The translations under genes were made by a program, and so were the position numbers. DNA of 26,335 nt. Source: an uncultured bacterium. GTDB lineage: Bacteria > Cyanobacteriota > Vampirovibrionia > Gastranaerophilales > Gastranaerophilaceae. How positions within the stretch are numbered: the first letter of the stretch is position 1; each line of letters starts with the position of its first letter. The stretch covers positions 1 to 26,335 of the forward strand of contig URHD01000026.1 of the NCBI GenBank assembly GCA_900547585.1, given 5' to 3'. The notes under the pieces were generated by a model. That model was not told the DNA's origin, searched no databases, and saw only the letters and a program-made list of their open reading frames with translations. Of the stretch, positions 14,670 through 20,860 are shown piece after piece.

Positions 14670-15179
14670 ATGCCTTTTAAGATTAATTATCCTATGCCTC
14701 AAAAAAACGCTATAAAAACAAGCATAGAAAACTTCCGAAAAGTGGATGAAACTCTCTACCGCGGCGCATTGCCTGAACCGGAAGAATTTTTAGAGCTAAA
14801 AAGGCTCGGTTTTGACTCTGTCGTAAGCCTGCGAAGCGGTTTCGATAAAAAAGGAATGAAAGAACGGGGGCTTGTGGAGAATATCGGGATGGAATATGTA
14901 AATTTCCCCATAAACTCCAAAATCGGCCCGACTAATGAAACTGCGCAGGGGTTTCTTGATTATATGGACAAAGCAAGAAAAGCCCATAAAAAGGTTTTTG
15001 TACACTGCAAGCACGGAAAAGACCGCACAGGCACAATGATTGCGCTTTATGAACTGCAATTCAGGATTAAATCTTTTCATGAAGCTGTTTTTGAGTTCTT
15101 TACAATGGGATACAACCACCAGAAACACCCGCACATGCTTGAATTTGTCAAAAATTTTGCTAAAAGCTTAAAAAAGTAG
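14670..15179 (+). CDS. dual-specificity/tyrosine phosphatase-like protein
   Basis: 169 aa. Cysteine-based phosphatase fold: the signature VHCKHGKDRTG (111-121) has C113-x5-R119; upstream 'NFRKVDETLYRGALPEPEEFLELKRLGFDSVVSLRSG' matches the early part of bacterial DSP/Siw14-like phosphatases, which act on phosphoproteins or inositol pyrophosphates. The general acid would be an Asp or Glu before the signature, not identified with certainty. No signal peptide. The ATG at 14670 has only a weak GGAAC site; a second ATG 8 codons on is possible. The substrate is unknown. Loosely linked to rsfS (93-nt gap with its own promoter candidate). Confidence 0.85.
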   Translation: MPFKINYPMPQKNAIKTSIENFRKVDETLYRGALPEPEEFLELKRLGFDSVVSLRSGFDKKGMKERGLVENIGMEYVNFPINSKIGPTNETAQGFLDYMDKARKAHKKVFVHCKHGKDRTGTMIALYELQFRIKSFHEAVFEFFTMGYNHQKHPHMLEFVKNFAKSLKK

Positions 15180-15202
15180 AAATCAAGTTATAGCTACTTT
15201 TT
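15171..15202 (+). terminator. weak terminator overlapping the phosphatase stop codon
   Basis: AAAAAGTAG (15171-15179, ending in the stop codon) pairs with CTACTTTTT (15194-15202) around a 14-nt loop and runs into T's. Confidence 0.45.
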
Positions 15203-15210
15203 ATATACTT

Positions 15211-15270
15211 TATGTTAAGTTATGTTAACAAAAATTGATAAAACATGCACTAAAAAGGCAATTATCAATT
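15211..15270 (+). promoter_or_regulatory. direct and inverted repeats ahead of the 15327 gene
   Basis: TATGTTAA occurs twice in direct order (15211-15218 and 15221-15228). A perfect 9-bp inverted repeat AATTGATAA (15233-15241) / TTATCAATT (15262-15270) follows, spaced by 20 nt. Together these look like regulator-binding sites upstream of the coiled-coil gene. No clear -35/-10 pair was found. Confidence 0.35.
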
Positions 15271-15326
15271 CTAAAATGTTTTTATTTAAATACGAGGACT
15301 ACAAAACACGAGAGGACACCTAAGAA

Positions 15327-15812
15327 ATGGGTTACGCAGTTTTCACAGCTAGAAAATTGATGTTGACTAACCGCATTAATCAACTAAACTTCAGGATTAT
15401 GCAGTTATCACAACAACAACAGACCTTATCAAAGGCTGCCGGCGACAAAGAAAGGCAGATCTCGTGGATTAAGGGTATGTTCAACACAATCGGAAACGCT
15501 TTCACTCAAAGAATGAACTTGCAAACACAGGCTGCAATTAATCAAGCAGGCAATGATCCGGCAGCATTACAGCAGCTCTTGAGCGGTTCTTATGCAATGC
15601 AAAATGCAATGGCTCAACAGTTCCAGTTCGCAGGTATGATGATAGATTTCCAAAGCTCGGGCGATTTACAGAGCGTAAAAGAAATGGAAAATCAGATAGA
15701 ACTCGAAAGAAAAAATCTCGAAACTCAAGTTCAAGCCCTTACGGCAGAAAGACAATCGGTCGAAAAGGCAGAAGAAAGCGAAATCAAAAACTCAGCACCG
15801 AAATTCGCATAG
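15327..15812 (+). CDS. Gln-rich coiled-coil protein, unknown function
   Basis: 161 aa, not recognised by function. The N-terminus (MGYAVFTARKLMLTNRINQLNFRIMQLSQQQQ) leads into a long Gln-rich helix, then a Met/Ala/Gln-rich middle (TQAAINQAGNDPAALQQLLSGS, ...AMQNAMAQQFQFAG), then a heptad-like coiled coil (about 112-152: MENQIELERKNLETQVQALTAERQSVEKAEE). No Cys, signal peptide or strong membrane span. The start is supported by AGAGGA about 10 nt upstream. It is a single-gene unit with a long leader and a strong terminator. The helical-hairpin look recalls secreted or surface-assembly accessory proteins, but that is only an impression. Confidence 0.65.
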   Translation: MGYAVFTARKLMLTNRINQLNFRIMQLSQQQQTLSKAAGDKERQISWIKGMFNTIGNAFTQRMNLQTQAAINQAGNDPAALQQLLSGSYAMQNAMAQQFQFAGMMIDFQSSGDLQSVKEMENQIELERKNLETQVQALTAERQSVEKAEESEIKNSAPKFA

Positions 15813-15828
15813 TGGTTATACTAATTAT

Positions 15829-15858
15829 AAAAAAGCCGGACTTAAATCCGGCTTTTTT
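15829..15858 (+). terminator. bidirectional terminator between convergent genes
   Basis: AAAAAAGCCGGA (15829-15840) and TCCGGCTTTTTT (15847-15858) form a 12-bp stem with a 6-nt loop. It serves the plus-strand gene ending at 15812 and, on the minus strand, rarA ending at 15866. Confidence 0.92.
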
Positions 15859-15865
15859 GTTGGGT

Positions 15866-17098
15866 TTATTCATTAAAGTACTTTTTGTCAACGAGCTCAT
15901 CAGGCATAAACTGCTGTTTTGCATCGGGATTTGCGTGAGTGTAAATATAGCCTTTTCCGAACCCGTATTTTTGCGCATCTTTATAATGTGCATCCCGAAG
16001 ATGCATCGGGGGCGGAAAATCCAGCCCTTTTGATATATCAGAAATCGCTTCGTCAATTGCGCAGATTGCTCTGTTCGATTTTGGAGCGCAGGCCACATAT
16101 TCAACCGCCTGAGCCAGTGGAATTCGTCCCTCAGGCAAGCCCACAAGCTCAACAGCGCGATATGCGTTCATCGTAACAACAAGTGCCATTGGATCAGCGT
16201 TCCCGACATCTTCAGCAGCGCAAACTATAAGCCGTCTTGCGATAAATCGCGGATCTTCGCCCGCAACAATCATTTTCGCAAGCCAGTAAATCGCCGCATT
16301 TTTATCCGAGCCCCGCAAACTCTTTTGAAAAGCCGAAGCGCAATCGTAATGCTCCTGCTGCGCATACTGAATCCGTTTTTCCTGCGCAAGCCCCTCCAAA
16401 ATATCAAGCGAAAGGTTTCTTTTGCCATCTTTTATGTCAGCAGCGAAAAAAGAGTTTTCCACAAGGTTCAACGCGAGCCGCGCATCGCCTCTTGCGTATC
16501 TGACGATATATTCAAGGATTTCTGCGGTTGTTGTTATTACGCCGTGTTTTTGAGAAAGGTAGCCGAACCCTTTTTTTACGATATTCATGATGTTTTCGTC
16601 GTCAATCGGGTTCAATCTTATTACCTGAACACGCGAAACAAGCGCCGGAACCACCTGAAATGAAGGATTTTCTGTTGTTGAACCGATTAGATAGAGCGTT
16701 CCGTTCTCAAGGTGCGGAAGCAGTGCATCCTGCTGGGTTTTGCTGTATCGATGGATTTCGTCGATAAACAAAATCGTCTTTTTGTTATAACGAAGCGATT
16801 CTTTTGCGCTTTCCACCGCATCTTTGATGTCTTTTATGCCGGAAGTTACAGCGCTGAGCTCGATAAAATCGCTGTTTGTATTAGACGCAATCAAGCGTGC
16901 CAGCGTGGTTTTTCCACATCCGGGCGGGCCCCAGAAAATACATGAAAAAAGCCGTCCGGAGCGCAAAAGGTTCATAAAAGCGGCATTTTCACCGACAATT
17001 TGTCCCTGTCCAAGGTATTCTTCAATGGTTTTCGGGCGCAGGACTTCCGCGAGCGGGATTTGTTTATTAGATTTTTCCAATTCGTCAAACAAGTTCAT
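15866..17098 (-). CDS. rarA: replication-associated recombination protein RarA (MgsA), AAA+ ATPase
   Basis: 410 aa. RarA is a clamp-loader-like AAA+ ATPase (eukaryotic WRNIP1) acting at stalled forks and ssDNA ends. Walker A GPPGCGKTT is at 57-65, Walker B 'ILFIDEIHRYSKTQQDALLP' from about 109, sensor 1 'IGSTTENPSF', and the C-terminal tetramerisation part contains 'SLRGSDKNAAIYWLAKMIVAGEDPRFIARRLIV' and 'HLRDAHYK'. The start 'MNLFDELEKS' is normal for the family. No ribosome-binding site precedes it; a near-consensus promoter ends 6 nt before the ATG, suggesting a leaderless mRNA. Terminates at 15829-15858. Confidence 0.96.
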   Translation of the reverse strand: MNLFDELEKSNKQIPLAEVLRPKTIEEYLGQGQIVGENAAFMNLLRSGRLFSCIFWGPPGCGKTTLARLIASNTNSDFIELSAVTSGIKDIKDAVESAKESLRYNKKTILFIDEIHRYSKTQQDALLPHLENGTLYLIGSTTENPSFQVVPALVSRVQVIRLNPIDDENIMNIVKKGFGYLSQKHGVITTTAEILEYIVRYARGDARLALNLVENSFFAADIKDGKRNLSLDILEGLAQEKRIQYAQQEHYDCASAFQKSLRGSDKNAAIYWLAKMIVAGEDPRFIARRLIVCAAEDVGNADPMALVVTMNAYRAVELVGLPEGRIPLAQAVEYVACAPKSNRAICAIDEAISDISKGLDFPPPMHLRDAHYKDAQKYGFGKGYIYTHANPDAKQQFMPDELVDKKYFNE

Positions 17099-17104
17099 TT
17101 CAAC

Positions 17105-17133
17105 ATAATATCCCGCGCCAAAACCAATGTCAA
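17105..17133 (-). promoter_or_regulatory. rarA promoter, apparently leaderless
   Basis: Read on the minus strand: TTGACA (17128-17133), exactly 17 nt, TATTAT (17105-17110), then GTTGAA and the rarA ATG (17098). Transcription would begin at or within a base or two of the A of ATG, and no Shine-Dalgarno sequence is present. Confidence 0.7.
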
Positions 17134-17147
17134 AAGCAAAACAAGTT

Positions 17148-17184
17148 AAAAAAGCCAGCCTGCTTTATTCAGGCTGGCTTTTTT
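17148..17184 (-). terminator. terminator after the small gene at 17188
   Basis: AAAAAAGCCAGCCTG (17148-17162) pairs with CAGGCTGGCTTTTTT (17170-17184) in a 15-bp stem with a 7-nt loop. It starts 3 nt after the stop codon of the gene at 17188-17427 and separates it from the rarA promoter. Confidence 0.92.
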
Positions 17185-17187
17185 GAT

Positions 17188-17427
17188 TTACTTGTCATTA
17201 AACAAGTGCCATGCATTATCAATATTTGTATTTTTATTTGCATTTGTACTTGTATTTGTATTTATATTTTTATTATCGATGTCTTTTAGCGCTTCTTGCA
17301 GAGTTTTAGATGTCTCCTTCACTTTCTCTCCAAAATTAGGATCAAAGTCCTTTTTCTTTGATTCTGCTGCTTTACGCGGATCTGCATAACTTAACAAAAT
17401 ACGAAGATTATGTGCTGCCATACCCAT
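17188..17427 (-). CDS. small protein with Asn/Thr repeat tail, unknown function
   Basis: 79 aa from the chosen start, not recognised. It opens 'MGMAAHNLRILLSYADPRKAAESKKKD', continues as a Lys/Glu-rich helix, and ends in a low-complexity Asn/Thr tract (NKNINTNTSTNANKNTNIDN) coded by an AT-rich near-repeat of 6 nt (17221-17277), then 'AWHLFNDK'. An upstream ATG at 17487 in the same frame has no ribosome site; the ATG at 17427 has AGTAGGT at a fitting distance. It has its own promoter (17561-17589) and a strong terminator, so it is a separate, probably well-expressed unit with a leader of about 125 nt. Confidence 0.6.
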   Translation of the reverse strand: MGMAAHNLRILLSYADPRKAAESKKKDFDPNFGEKVKETSKTLQEALKDIDNKNINTNTSTNANKNTNIDNAWHLFNDK

Positions 17428-17560
17428 AGTTTTACCTACTTTCTTTTTACTTTGTAACTCATTTTGCCAAATCGATTTTAGCGACATACAATTTATCGGC
17501 AGGCTTAAAAAAGAACTTTAGCGAGGCACACCGTTCCCGACCTATCCTATCCTATCAGAG

Positions 17561-17589
17561 AGTATAAGCGGGTTTCGGGGTTTTGTAAA
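17561..17589 (-). promoter_or_regulatory. promoter of the small gene at 17188-17427
   Basis: Read on the minus strand: TTTACA (17584-17589), 17-nt spacer, TATACT (17561-17566). Start point near 17555. The first part of the leader has three GATAG repeats (17541-17558), and a GGGAAC...GTTC hairpin followed by six T's lies further down, a possible attenuator. Confidence 0.6.
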
Positions 17590-17656
17590 CATTTATTAAG
17601 TTAAAATTTTTAGTTAACTTTTCTTAACAATATCTTCCGAAATACCGCATTTTTCA

Positions 17657-17736
17657 GCAAAGAAGCATAATTTAATTTTTCTAACCTATTCCAGCGAAGC
17701 GAATCGAGGCAGAAAAATTGAATTATGCTTCTTTGC
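17657..17736. repeat. long inverted repeat (26-bp arms)
   Basis: The arms 17657-17682 and 17711-17736 pair over 26 positions with a single G-U pair, around a 28-nt loop containing AGCGAAGCGAATCGAGG; a few more pairs can form outside (ATTTT near 17649 with AAAAT near 17740). It lies 26 nt after the yqeK stop. No T run follows on either strand, so it is not a standard terminator. It could be a MITE-like element or an mRNA 3' stability structure. Confidence 0.7.
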
Positions 17737-17762
17737 GGCAAAATCCAAATAAAATAATGAAT

Positions 17763-18362
17763 TTATATTTTCCCCAGGAGCTCATTATAAACATCAATGG
17801 TTATATGACAAATCGCCAATCTTCTATCAACGAGGCTCTTTATCGTAGCCTCAAAACACTTGAACATCGCCTTATCCAGCCCGTTTTTCTCTTTTAAAAG
17901 CGCAAGGCATTCACCGGAAAACGTTAAATCGCGCGTATTTTCTTCAATTTTGTCCGCAAGAAAGACGATTTTTTCAAAATCCGTCATCCCACAATAAGCA
18001 AGCGTGTGCCATCTGATTGCGCTGAGAATTTCAGCGTCCTCAACGCCGAATTCTTCTTTCGCAATGTACGCACTGACCGGTGCATGCAGAGTTTTGTAGT
18101 TCAAAAGCTCGCATTCATCGACATCCGGGATTTTTGTATGGATAATTTCAAGAAGTTTTTCGTTAGGAAAGCATTTTGCACAATCATGAAGAAGCCCCGC
18201 CAGTTTAGCCTTATTTTTATCAAGATTAAGCATTTCTGCAAGCCGCTCAGCCATCTCTGCGGTTCCAAGTGTGTGTACGTAGCGCTCTTCATTCAAATTG
18301 CATTTTAGCCAGCCTTTTATTTCATCAAGGCTTTTATATTTTGTGAATTCTGTACAACCCAT
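17763..18362 (-). CDS. yqeK: YqeK-family HD-domain hydrolase
   Basis: 199 aa. YqeK proteins are HD-domain Ap4A hydrolases (symmetrical cleavage to ADP). Metal ligands follow the HD pattern: H30 ('EERYVHTLGTAEMAERLAEML'), H59-D60 ('KAKLAGLLHDCAKCFP'), then 'LLNYKTLHAPVSAYIAKEEFGVEDAEILSAIRWHTLA' and 'KIVFLADKIEENTR'. The ATG at 18362 overlaps nadD by 29 nt; no other start codon lies in the first 20 codons. A GAGGAG site lies about 13 nt upstream inside nadD. The nadD-yqeK order is conserved in many bacteria, which supports both calls. Confidence 0.93.
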   Translation of the reverse strand: MGCTEFTKYKSLDEIKGWLKCNLNEERYVHTLGTAEMAERLAEMLNLDKNKAKLAGLLHDCAKCFPNEKLLEIIHTKIPDVDECELLNYKTLHAPVSAYIAKEEFGVEDAEILSAIRWHTLAYCGMTDFEKIVFLADKIEENTRDLTFSGECLALLKEKNGLDKAMFKCFEATIKSLVDRRLAICHITIDVYNELLGKI

Positions 18363-18933
18363 GTTTTTTTATATACTCCTCTATGGATTTCGGCACGATA
18401 TTTGAGATTGGTTTTGAGTTTGCTGCGAGATTTCTTATTCGTGTAGAAGAAATATCATTAAAGGGCATTTTCATTAAACGGAAATTATACCCTTTTGCCC
18501 GAAGATTCTCAAAACTCTCACTGTCATACCCATTATCGCGTAAAAACAGCAGAAAATCGACAAGTTCTTTGAGTTTGTCCGATTCATACCAGCTCTCAAT
18601 TTTCCGGAATGCATCCGTTCCTATAATAAAATTGATTTTACCATCAATTTCATAATCATTGTAAAGCTGTTTTATGGTTTCATAAGTGTAAGACGGGGTA
18701 TTCCTGCGATATTCAATGTCACTTACGCCAAGATAATCATGTTCTGAAGCAGCGAGTTTAACCATCTCGAGCCTGTGGGTGGCAAGCGACGATTCCAGCG
18801 CTTTATGCGGGGGATTCTGGGCAGGAATAAGCAGAACCTTATCAAAATTGAGATTTTTAACGATGTATTCACAAACGCCCAAATGCGCGTTATGAATCGG
18901 GTTGAAAGTTCCCTGAAACACGCATAATTTCAT
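18334..18933 (-). CDS. nadD: nicotinate-nucleotide adenylyltransferase
   Basis: 199 aa. It transfers AMP from ATP to nicotinate mononucleotide, giving deamido-NAD, in NAD synthesis. The nucleotidyltransferase signature is 'GTFNPIHNAHL' (8-18, the (H/T)xGH-type site with H14 and H17), followed by 'LIPAQNPPHKA', 'FIIGTDAFRKIESWYE', and the C-terminal 'ISSTRIR'. Start ATG at 18933 shares one base with the preceding stop (TAATG). It is the middle gene of a three-gene operon with a uridine-kinase-like gene and yqeK. Confidence 0.96.
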   Translation of the reverse strand: MKLCVFQGTFNPIHNAHLGVCEYIVKNLNFDKVLLIPAQNPPHKALESSLATHRLEMVKLAASEHDYLGVSDIEYRRNTPSYTYETIKQLYNDYEIDGKINFIIGTDAFRKIESWYESDKLKELVDFLLFLRDNGYDSESFENLRAKGYNFRLMKMPFNDISSTRIRNLAANSKPISNIVPKSIEEYIKKHGLYRIHKI

Positions 18934-19796
18934 TAAAAAAGCACCAAATCCTTGTGATGAAGTTCTTCAACCACGCAAAGAACACGATTTATAAACTGTT
19001 TATATCGTTCCCTGTCTGCTTCGCCGGTAAGTATAATATCTGCGGTTTCTGCGGTCGGGTGAATATGGACTTTTGCCTTTGAAGATGCATTTTCATAAAC
19101 CTCATCAGCCGAATCGCCGAGGTTTCTTTCTGCTGCACGCTTGTAAAAGCGGTCTTTTTGCACATTTGCGCTAACATCTACATAAATTTTTATGTCAAAA
19201 ACATTTGCAACCTTCTCAGTCAGCGTGAAAAGCCCTTCTGAAATAATGATATTTGCAGGTTTTGCAAGCGTATGATTGTCATATCTTTTTGCGGTGCCCG
19301 AAAGATCGTATTTGGGCATATAAACCTGTTGCCCGTGTAAAAGCTGCCTTATATGCGATGCCATCAGGTCAAGTTCCAGCGCTTCGGGCACATCAAGGTC
19401 ATAATTTTTTGCAAATTCGGCAAAACTGCCTGCTGCCTTGACCATTTCCGAGCGATCATAGTAATAATCATCTGTATTAATCCTTGTAATGGTGTTTTCA
19501 AGGCAATATTCACGCGTGAACATGTTAATAGTGTCGATTATGTCCATTGCGATGGTCGATTTTCCGCTGGCCGTTTCACCGGCAATTCCGATTGCGCAGG
19601 AACGTTTTGTTTCGCCGGAGATAAACGAGGCAATTTTTCTTATTATATTTTTATCAAATTTAACAAAAATCGAGTCGTGCGAGTTTAATTCGTCATAAAA
19701 AATCTTATTTAATCTCATTTGCACGTACGGAGCGAGAATTTTTGTTTTCGGAGATTCAGACAGTTTCTGTTGGGGTTTTGTTATTGTTGTGGGCAA
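18933..19796 (-). CDS. uridine kinase-like P-loop NTPase
   Basis: 287 aa. Walker A GETASGKST at 73-81 ('CAIGIAGETASGKSTIAMDIID'), then 'NTDDYYYDRSEM' (substrate loop as in uridine kinase/phosphoribulokinase), 'QVYMPKYDLSGTAKRYDNH' and 'PANIIISEGLFTL' with later 'DRFYKRAAERN' lid region: the family order is complete. The N-terminal ~65 residues are extra compared with Udk. Start is TTG at 19796, chosen because AGGAG lies 8 nt upstream; the next ATG is 26 codons in and has no such site. It is the first gene of the operon with nadD and yqeK. The phosphate acceptor could be uridine/cytidine or another small hydroxyl compound. Confidence 0.82.
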   Translation of the reverse strand: MPTTITKPQQKLSESPKTKILAPYVQMRLNKIFYDELNSHDSIFVKFDKNIIRKIASFISGETKRSCAIGIAGETASGKSTIAMDIIDTINMFTREYCLENTITRINTDDYYYDRSEMVKAAGSFAEFAKNYDLDVPEALELDLMASHIRQLLHGQQVYMPKYDLSGTAKRYDNHTLAKPANIIISEGLFTLTEKVANVFDIKIYVDVSANVQKDRFYKRAAERNLGDSADEVYENASSKAKVHIHPTAETADIILTGEADRERYKQFINRVLCVVEELHHKDLVLF

Positions 19797-19828
19797 GGTT
19801 TTTCTCCTGCTTTTTTATTTACTTAAAC

Positions 19829-19863
19829 AAAAAACCGAACAAATTGAAATTTGACGGTTTTTT
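19829..19863 (-). terminator. terminator of panD
   Basis: AAAAAACCG (19829-19837) with CGGTTTTTT (19855-19863), plus an inner CAAATT/AATTTG pair (19840-19845, 19848-19853). It lies 9 nt after the panD stop on the minus strand. Confidence 0.85.
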
Positions 19864-19871
19864 AAGATTTT

Positions 19872-20282
19872 TTAAGATAATGAAGCTGAACCTGCGAGAA
19901 ATTTCTCCATCGGTTTTCCGGGAACGCCCGAAACAGACACGATATCGTTATTTTCATCAACTATTACCACGCTGGGTTCAAATTCAGCCTTTTCTTCCAA
20001 CGTCATTGACGCATAGGACACAATAATGACCTTATCGCCAATCTGGACTTTTCTTGCGGCGGCTCCGTTCAAACAAATCTCACGTTTGCCGTATTCGCCT
20101 TTTATAACATAGGTTTGAAATCTTTCTCCGTTATTAATGTCGAGAATATCGACTTTTTGACCTTCCTGAAGCTTTGCCGCATCCATAAGCTCTTCATCAA
20201 TGGTTATTGAGCCGACATATTCAAGATTTGCTTCGGTTACTGTTGCTCTGTGTATTTTGGAGTATAAATATTCTAGCTGCAT
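19872..20282 (-). CDS. panD: aspartate 1-decarboxylase (pro-enzyme)
   Basis: 136 aa. It makes beta-alanine from aspartate for pantothenate and coenzyme A. The pro-protein cleaves itself between G24 and S25 ('[12 protein letters not shown]'), creating the pyruvoyl group from Ser25. Other family parts are '[20 protein letters not shown]', '[17 protein letters not shown]', '[22 protein letters not shown]' (with the conserved NGAAAR). Length is normal with a slightly extended C-terminus. A GAGGT site precedes the ATG. It is monocistronic, with its own terminator. Confidence 0.97.
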   Translation of the reverse strand: MQLEYLYSKIHRATVTEANLEYVGSITIDEELMDAAKLQEGQKVDILDINNGERFQTYVIKGEYGKREICLNGAAARKVQIGDKVIIVSYASMTLEEKAEFEPSVVIVDENNDIVSVSGVPGKPMEKFLAGSASLS

Positions 20283-20429
20283 AGATACCTCGTATATAAT
20301 TTTTTATCAAAAGAATATGTTATGCAAGTTTTTATTTAAATTATGTAAAGATTACGGAGGAATTTCTTTTGTGCAGTGCAAAGGAGGGTGCAAAAGCGCC
20401 GGAATTCTGCACAATAAATTGTTCAAAAA

Positions 20430-20556
20430 GTAAAAATTAAGATATTTATCTTTAGAGTGACTATGGGGGGAGGGCTCAAAAAGCGAAAATAACCACACTT
20501 ATCCCCCGAAAGCCCGGAGGAATCGGAACGGAAAAGAGAAATATCTTAATTTTTAC
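20430..20556. repeat. 127-nt inverted-repeat element with inner pairing
   Basis: Perfect 18-bp arms (20430-20447 and 20539-20556) enclose 91 nt. Inside, GGGGGA (20466-20471) can pair with TCCCCC (20502-20507) and GGGCT (20472-20476) with AGCCC (20511-20515); these two pairings cross, so they form either a pseudoknot or alternative folds. The G- and C-run interior is unlike the AT-rich surroundings. It ends 14 nt beyond the stop of the minus-strand gene at 20571. No transposase is near. It may be a mobile non-coding element or a structured 3' RNA. Confidence 0.7.
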
Positions 20557-20570
20557 GCAGCAACACCAAT

Positions 20571-20795
20571 CTACCCTTTTTTAAACCGGTATCTTTCAAT
20601 CAAATAGATATGCGCAAGAGTAAAAACACCTGCGGTTCCCGCAAGATACTTATGCGCGGTTATTTTATGAGAATGCCCTGCAACAGCGCTTGCAACACCG
20701 GAGGCAACAGCACCATAGCCTGTAATTTTCAAAGGGTTGTATCTCTTTTTTTGACCGCTCCCGAAAGAGGGCGGAAAAATCGGTGAAATTTGCAT
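20571..20795 (-). CDS. small two-span membrane protein, unknown function
   Basis: 74 aa, not recognised. A short polar N-terminus (MQISPIFPPSFGSGQKKRYNPLKI) leads to two hydrophobic segments, about residues 26-43 (GYGAVASGVASAVAGH) and 49-67 (YLAGTAGVFTLAHIYLIERY), with a His/Lys-rich loop between and a basic end (RFKKG). A GGAG site lies 8 nt before the ATG at 20795. It is divergent from the TolC-like gene (65 nt apart) and followed by the inverted-repeat element. Confidence 0.6.
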   Translation of the reverse strand: MQISPIFPPSFGSGQKKRYNPLKITGYGAVASGVASAVAGHSHKITAHKYLAGTAGVFTLAHIYLIERYRFKKG

Positions 20796-20845
20796 AAATA
20801 AACTCCTTACATGCCAATTTTATCAAAAGAAACGTAATTTTTCCA

Positions 20846-20854
20846 TGTTATTAT
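20846..20854 (+). promoter_or_regulatory. extended -10 element of the TolC-like gene (leaderless)
   Basis: TG-T-TATTAT (20846-20854) is an extended -10 motif ending 6 nt before the ATG at 20861, the same spacing as at rarA. No purine-rich ribosome site lies before the ATG, and no good -35 was found, as allowed for extended -10 promoters. Confidence 0.45.
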
Positions 20855-20860
20855 TTTGTT

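Noticed and set aside
17428..17487. N-terminal extension of the small gene at 17188 to the ATG at 17487
   Set aside because: No ribosome site before 17487, while the ATG at 17427 has one.
17657..17736. Intrinsic terminator of the nadD-yqeK operon
   Set aside because: The stem is long and the loop large, but no T run follows on either strand; called an inverted repeat instead.
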